Assembly: GCF_000521465.1 (NCBI RefSeq)
Contig: NZ_BAVR01000039.1
Span: 1-35,878, forward strand
DNA: 35,878 bases
DNA from: Acetivibrio straminisolvens JCM 21531
Lineage (GTDB): Bacteria; Bacillota; Clostridia; Acetivibrionales; Acetivibrionaceae
Direction of reading: 5' to 3'
Shown here: in pieces, positions 32,194 through 35,878 of the stretch
How positions within the stretch are numbered: position 1 is the stretch's first letter
Layout of the letters: every line of letters starts with the position of its first letter
Made by a program: the position numbers and the translations under genes
The notes under the pieces: generated by a model
The model's database searches: none
What the model was told of the DNA's origin: nothing
What the model saw: only the letters and a program-made list of their open reading frames with translations

Positions 32194-32508
32194 GGACACC
32201 GCGGGGTACATGTCGAATAAAAGCGGCTTGGCTATCGCGGCGGCAACTGGAACAACACGTCGAACGCTGGGGTGTTCTATCTGAACGGCTACTACGCGCG
32301 GTCGAACTCGTACCAGAACATCGGGTTCCGCTCCGCTCTGACCTTAAATGCCAGAAATCTATTGCCTAACGGGCAAAGATCCGCGCGTAAGGTACAAAGG
32401 GACATGTATCCCTGCTCCCGGCGACACCGGGAAGCAAAAGAATGAATTGCCGTGAAGGCTGCTTGTAAAATTGATGAAGGCTGTCACGCACGGCGTTGGG
32501 GGTAAAGG
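32194..32508 (+). ncRNA. DGR template RNA region (TR plus flanks)
   Basis: 315-nt stretch between avd and RT without a protein gene; it contains the TR and extensive potential pairing. GGGGTACATGTC (32203-32214) pairs with GACATGTATCCC (32401-32412) over 12 bp with one G-U wobble, enclosing the TR. ACCTTA (32341-32346) pairs with TAAGGT (32388-32393). TTGCC (32362-32366) pairs with GGCAA (32372-32376). GCTCCCGG (32414-32421) pairs with CCGGGAAGC (32427-32435), leaving one bulged A. The 3' portion would correspond to the spacer RNA that primes cDNA synthesis in characterised DGRs. Confidence 0.75.
32223..32337 (+). repeat. DGR template repeat (TR)
   Basis: 115 bp lying in noncoding DNA between avd and RT, the invariant donor of the VR. 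It holds 22 adenines, concentrated in seven AAC codons and several TAC/TAT codons when read in the VR frame. Substitution of adenines in these codons never creates a stop, the usual design of DGR templates. Same strand as the VR, 569 bp downstream. Confidence 0.95.
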
Positions 32509-33591
32509 ATGAAGACATTACGCAACATTTATCCAGCGATCTATGACTTTGACAACTTATATCAAGCATACCTGGAAGCCAGAAAAGCCAAAAGATACCG
32601 CCAGGATGTTCTGCAGTTCACCATGAACCTGGAAGAAAACCTGATCAAGATCCAGAACGAACTGATTTACAAGACGTACAAAGTCGGATGATATCGCGAA
32701 TTTTATGTGACTGAACCAAAGAAAAGGCTGATCATGGCCCTTCAGTTCAAAGACAGGATCGTTCAGTGGGCCATTTACAGGCACCTGAATCCTTTTTACG
32801 ATAAACAGTTCATATATGACAGCTATGGCTGCAGGATCGGAAAAGGGACGCATAACGCGGCGAACCGTCTTGAATACTGGCTGCGGCAGGTCAACCGGCG
32901 CGACAAGAAATATTATTTCTTGAAGCTGGACATCAGCAAATATTTCTACCGGATAGATCATGAAGTCCTGATCAGGATCCTGGAAAAGCGGATCAAGGAT
33001 CCGGACCTTTTATGGCTTCTATCCACTATCATCAACAGCGAAGACACAGCGTTCGGGCTTCCGGCCGGTGTCAGTCCTGATGACTGTCCGAAAGAAGAAA
33101 GGCTGTTCGACAAGGGAATGCCGATCGGAAACCTGACCAGTCAACTGTTCGCTAATATCTATCTGAACGAATTGGACCAGTACGCAAAGAACGAACTGCG
33201 GCTGCACTATTACATCAGGTATATGGACGATGTGATCATCCTTCATGATGACAAGGCATTCCTTCATGAAGTAAAGGACCGGATCGAAATATTCCTGAAC
33301 GAAAAGCTGCGCCTGGATCTTAATGCGAAGACATGTATCCGGCCAATAAAGGACGGCGTCGAATTCGTCGGCTTCCGGATATGGCCAACGCATAGGAAAC
33401 TCAAAAAGACCACGGCAAAGAAGGTCAAAACCCGCCTGAAATACCTGATCAAAGCTGTGGCCGAAGGCAAAGAAGATCCAGGAATGTTACAGCGCAGCAT
33501 TGCTTCGTATAAAGGCATACTGGAACATTTCAACAGTTACGGGTTCAGACAAAGCCTGAACCAAATGTTTAAGAATAGGGGTGATCAATGA
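32509..33591 (+). CDS. DGR reverse transcriptase, interrupted by an in-frame TGA
   Basis: 360 codons from ATG 32509 (after GGGGGTAAAGG). Motifs: EPKKRLIMALQFKDRIVQWA, YYFLKLDISKYFYRIDHEVL (first catalytic Asp), the DGR-specific MPIGNLTSQLFANIYLNELD, then YIRYMDDVIIL with catalytic YMDD at 33220-33231, and DGVEFVGFRIWPTHRKLKKT. The same frame contains TGA at 32689-32691, between IYKTYKVG and YREFYVTEPKKR where relatives carry a sense codon. The rest of the domain is intact. The TGA could be a real nonsense mutation, a read-through codon or a sequence error. The internal start at 32707 would lack the N-terminal motif. Confidence 0.92.
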
Positions 33592-33594
33592 AAA

Positions 33595-33897
33595 ATGGAC
33601 AGCGCAGCAATTTACACCTTGATCGGTGTGACGGGAACGGTGTGCGGAATTATCTTCGGGTACGTTGGATATAAAAAGGGACTCCAAAAGGAATCGTCCG
33701 AAAATGGCCGTGAAGCCGGTGCATTGAAGTCTGACATGGAATACATAAAGCGCAGAATTGATGATGTCCTACTGGAACAGAAGGACACAAACAAATCTGT
33801 CAATGCCCTGGCCGAAAGAGTGTCCAAAGTCGAAGAATCCGCAAAGCAGGCACACAAGAGAATCGACAGAATTGAAAGGGGGTTCGGCGATGAATAA
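33595..33897 (+). CDS. XhlA-like haemolysin/holin-associated membrane protein
   Basis: 100 residues. N-terminal TM (YTLIGVTGTVCGIIFGYVGY) followed by a charged coiled coil (LKSDMEYIKRRIDDVLLEQK then DTNKSVNALAERVSKVEESA). This is the inverse order of classical XhlA but the same elements as many phage lysis accessory proteins. It starts directly after the RT gene and opens the lysis module. Confidence 0.65.
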   Translation: MDSAAIYTLIGVTGTVCGIIFGYVGYKKGLQKESSENGREAGALKSDMEYIKRRIDDVLLEQKDTNKSVNALAERVSKVEESAKQAHKRIDRIERGFGDE

Positions 33898-34165
33898 GCG
33901 AAAAAGGAAAAAGGTGGCGTTCTCAAAGATCATATTCATAGGCGTTTCAGCGATGACCATTTCGGTGGTCATTTTTTCATGCCGGATGATCTACATTACC
34001 CACGATCTTTCACCGCTTGCATATCTTATCCCTTCGATCTTCGCCGAACTGGCCACTGCAACGGGGTTTTATTATCGCAAGGCGGAAAAGGAAAACACGA
34101 AAGGCGGGATCGTGTATGACGCAGCGATGGCCGAAAAAGCAAATAACGGGACTTTCCCGGAATAA
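33890..34165 (+). CDS. Small membrane protein of the lysis module
   Basis: 91 residues from ATG 33890, overlapping the preceding gene. Basic start MNKRKRKKVAF, TM1 SKIIFIGVSAMTISVVIFSC, TM2 LAYLIPSIFAELATATGFYY, then a charged tail. Topology and location suggest a holin or antiholin-like function; no specific family recognised. Confidence 0.62.
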   Translation: MNKRKRKKVAFSKIIFIGVSAMTISVVIFSCRMIYITHDLSPLAYLIPSIFAELATATGFYYRKAEKENTKGGIVYDAAMAEKANNGTFPE

Positions 34166-34180
34166 GGAGGTATTCCGTAA

Positions 34181-35274
34181 ATGAACCTGAAAACTTTATT
34201 TCTGACGAATAACGATTGTTTCAAATCGGGGAAAAGACATACGGTAAAAGGGATCATGGTCCACAGTACCGGCGCGACTAACCCGTGGCTGAAAAGGTAT
34301 GTCGGCCCGGATGATGGCCTGCTGGGACCAAATCCATATAATAACCACTGGAACACACCGAAGCCAGGCGGCCGAAGTGTCTGTGTTCATGCTTTCATCG
34401 GGAAGCTGCAGGATGGCAGTATAGCAACATATCAGACATTACCCTGGGACATGGTTGGATGGCATTCCGGAAGCGGATCCCTGGGATCTGCTAAAAATGC
34501 CAATAATAACGGCTATATCGGTTTTGAGATCTGCGAAGACGATCTGACGGACGCTTCATACTTCAACAAGGTTTACACCGAAGCCGTTGAACTCTGCGCT
34601 TATCTGTGTAAGAAGTTCAACCTGGATCCATTGGCCGACGGCGTCCTTATCTGCCACAGTGAAGGCAATAAGCGCGGGATCGCTTCGAACCATGCCGATG
34701 TTATGCACTGGTTCCCGCGTCACGGGAAGAATATGGACATGTTCAGGGCTGCAGTAAAGGCCGAAATGGCAAAGAACGACGCACCGGCACAGGCTGGCCA
34801 TCCGATCATCGGAAAACCTACTGCGTATTATGTCCAGACCGGCGCATATTCTAACAAAGCCAATGCAGACACCCAGTATTACAAGGTAAAGGCTGCAGGG
34901 TATGACGCGATCATTAAACAGTCAGGTGGCCTTTTCAGGGTCCAGGTCGGCGCTTTCAGTGTAAAACAGAACGCTGAAAACCTGGCCGCAAAACTCAAAA
35001 CTGCAGGTTTTGAAACCTATATCACCACGACAGGAGGAACACAAGTCGCGCCGGGTCCTGAACCGAAACAACCGGCGGCAAAACCGGTCAAGGTCGGAAG
35101 TGAAGTGAAGATCAAGCCAGCGCCACGAAATACGCCACTGGCCAGACCATTCCTGGATGGGTTAAGGACAAAACCCACATTGTTTCACAGATATCAGGTG
35201 ACAGGGTTCTTCTGGGTGCAAATGGCGGGATCTGTAGCTGGGTATATCTGAACGATGTGGAAGTCGTAAAATAA
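34181..35274 (+). CDS. Endolysin: N-acetylmuramoyl-L-alanine amidase with SPOR and SH3-like domains, one apparent 1-nt deletion
   Basis: Amidase_2/PGRP catalytic domain in the first ~190 residues: GIMVHSTGATNP (first Zn His), WHSGSG, NNNGYIGFEICEDD and VLICHSEGNKRGIASNHADV (second Zn His). It is followed by two SPOR-type repeats (AYYVQTGAYSNKANADTQYY; LFRVQVGAFSVKQNAENLAA). The frame breaks at 35120. One G restores PGATKYATGQ-like sequence, then KTHIVSQISGDRVLLGANGG and WVYLNDVEVVK, an SH3-like wall-binding end. Corrected length is 364 residues. Cleaves the stem-peptide amide bond at lysis. Confidence 0.9.
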
Positions 35275-35286
35275 GGAGGATGGAAC

Positions 35287-35694
35287 ATGGTTGAATTCTT
35301 TGATAGTGAAATAGGCCGCGCCCTGGTCACAACGGTTATATTGCCAGTGATCACCATAGTCGGCGGAATGCTGGTTGTCTTCCTGAAAAAGAAGGCCAGT
35401 GAGATCACCAAACGCATTGAGAACGAAACAATTCAGAACTATGTCAACCAGGCGAATGAAGCCGTCCTGCAGGCTGTTGATTATATGTTCCAGACATATG
35501 TGGACAGTCTGAAAAAGAAAGGCGAATTCGGCCCGGAAGCACAGAAACACGCCTTTGAAGAAGCAAAGAAGATCGCGCTGTCATTACTAACCCAGGAAGC
35601 AAAGGACCTTCTGCAGCAGCTATATAATGACGTGAATCTATGGCTTGACACGAAGATCGAACAGGCAGTGAAGCAGAACAAACTTCTGCAGTAA
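35287..35694 (+). CDS. LLH-family phage holin
   Basis: 135 residues after AAGGAGG. One N-terminal TM (LVTTVILPVITIVGGMLVVF), then a long amphipathic/charged helical tail (SEITKRIENETIQNYVNQAN; EEAKKIALSLLTQEAKDLLQ). This is the pattern of the LLH holin family found beside amidases in Clostridia phages. Last gene of the late operon, followed by a terminator. Confidence 0.85.
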   Translation: MVEFFDSEIGRALVTTVILPVITIVGGMLVVFLKKKASEITKRIENETIQNYVNQANEAVLQAVDYMFQTYVDSLKKKGEFGPEAQKHAFEEAKKIALSLLTQEAKDLLQQLYNDVNLWLDTKIEQAVKQNKLLQ

Positions 35695-35697
35695 AAT

Positions 35698-35730
35698 AAG
35701 GCCCTACGGTATAACGCCGCGGGGCCTTTT
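35698..35730. terminator. Probable bidirectional terminator at the end of the late operon
   Basis: AAGGCCC and CGG (35698-35709) pair with CCG and GGGGCCTT (35717-35728) around a short AT loop. On the plus strand it is followed by TTTTTATT. On the minus strand the same stem is followed by ATTTTACT. It would stop late transcripts from the left and, if the molecule is circular, the recombinase transcript from the right. Confidence 0.75.
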
Positions 35731-35796
35731 TATTATTTATTGTGCCGGTACCCTTGAATGTCAATGGATATCTTCATCCGGAACGGCTGCGGATCA

Positions 35797-35878
35797 TTGC
35801 ACCTTGCTGGGATATGGTCCGCCTCCACCATTGAAGTGCAACTGTTGCACCTTGACAGGTCGCGGTTCGCCTCCACCA
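35797..35878. repeat. 48-bp-period imperfect direct repeat at right edge
   Basis: TTGCACCTTG at 35797-35806 and 35845-35854, each followed 14 nt later by GCCTCCACCA (35821-35830 and 35869-35878). Between them lies GTGCAAC-T-GTTGCAC (35836-35850), a 7-1-7 palindrome. CAAGGTGCAA at bases 1-10 is an inverted copy of TTGCACCTTG. Read on the minus strand in phase with the left-edge recombinase, both units encode GGG-type repeats ending KVQ. Could be a phage attachment region and/or the end of the recombinase gene. Bases 35731-35796 show no other feature. Confidence 0.6.

Noticed and set aside
32689..32691. TGA recoded as a sense codon throughout this phage
   Set aside because: Many intact genes end with TGA exactly at overlapping starts (for example the genes ending at 2998, 18531 and 27206), so TGA is used as a stop here.
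35858..35878. The ending GGTTCGCCTCCACCA resembles a tRNA 3' end with CCA
   Set aside because: No T-loop, anticodon arm or matching acceptor 5' strand is present, and a second GCCTCCACCA at 35821-35830 is part of a 48-bp repeat. At most a tRNA-derived remnant.
1..35878. CRISPR array, insertion sequence or antiphage defence island
   Set aside because: No regularly spaced identical repeats, transposase motifs or recognised defence gene sets were seen. The RT belongs to a DGR, not a retron or DRT, because of the TR/VR pair and Avd.

Overview
The window is a nearly complete temperate phage genome (prophage or circularised phage) from a Firmicute, most likely a gut Clostridia-type host. This is inferred from the strong GGGGGTGATC-type ribosome binding sites, frequent GTG/TTG starts, a base composition near half GC, a large serine recombinase, and a PBSX/SPP1-like set of head and contractile-tail genes. 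No host genes, rRNA or intact tRNA are visible.

Layout. 1-2430 (minus strand): lysogeny module with a large serine recombinase running off the left edge, a small unknown protein and an XRE-type repressor. 2431-2642: divergent control region with repeated operator-like sites and a consensus promoter reading right. 2643-11605: early genes: an excisionase-like HTH protein, small proteins, PD-(D/E)XK nuclease, Rad52/Sak-like annealing protein, replisome organizer, DnaC-like helicase loader, DUF1064 protein, DUF4406-like protein, MT-A70 adenine methyltransferase, a radical SAM enzyme, MazG-like protein, SSB and a RinA/ArpU-type late regulator. 11606-11753: candidate late promoter followed by a terminator. 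11754-20705: packaging, head and connector genes. 20711-30703: contractile tail and baseplate genes (sheath, tube, XkdN with a probable programmed -1 frameshift, tape measure, XkdP/Q/R/S/T/U-like proteins, short fibre-like proteins). 30703-33591: a complete-looking diversity-generating retroelement (DGR). 33595-35694: lysis genes. The end holds a probable bidirectional terminator and a short repeat array.

The most interesting system is the DGR. A C-type-lectin/FGE-like variable protein ends in a 115-bp variable repeat (VR) whose near copy, the template repeat (TR), lies between a bAvd gene and a reverse transcriptase gene. Of 16 VR/TR differences, 13 fall at TR adenines. A 12-bp inverted repeat brackets the TR and could close the TR RNA into a large loop, with further hairpins 3' of the TR. 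The RT gene carries an in-frame TGA and three VR/TR differences are not at adenines, so present activity is uncertain.

A second general feature is that many otherwise conserved genes are interrupted by what look like single missing bases, often in short homopolymers. About 15 events shift the frame the same way. This looks more like residual indel errors of a long-read assembly than natural decay, and frame-broken genes are annotated here as single genes with that caveat. The left-edge recombinase also reads in frame across the right edge of the window to a stop, suggesting that the sequence may be a closed circle.
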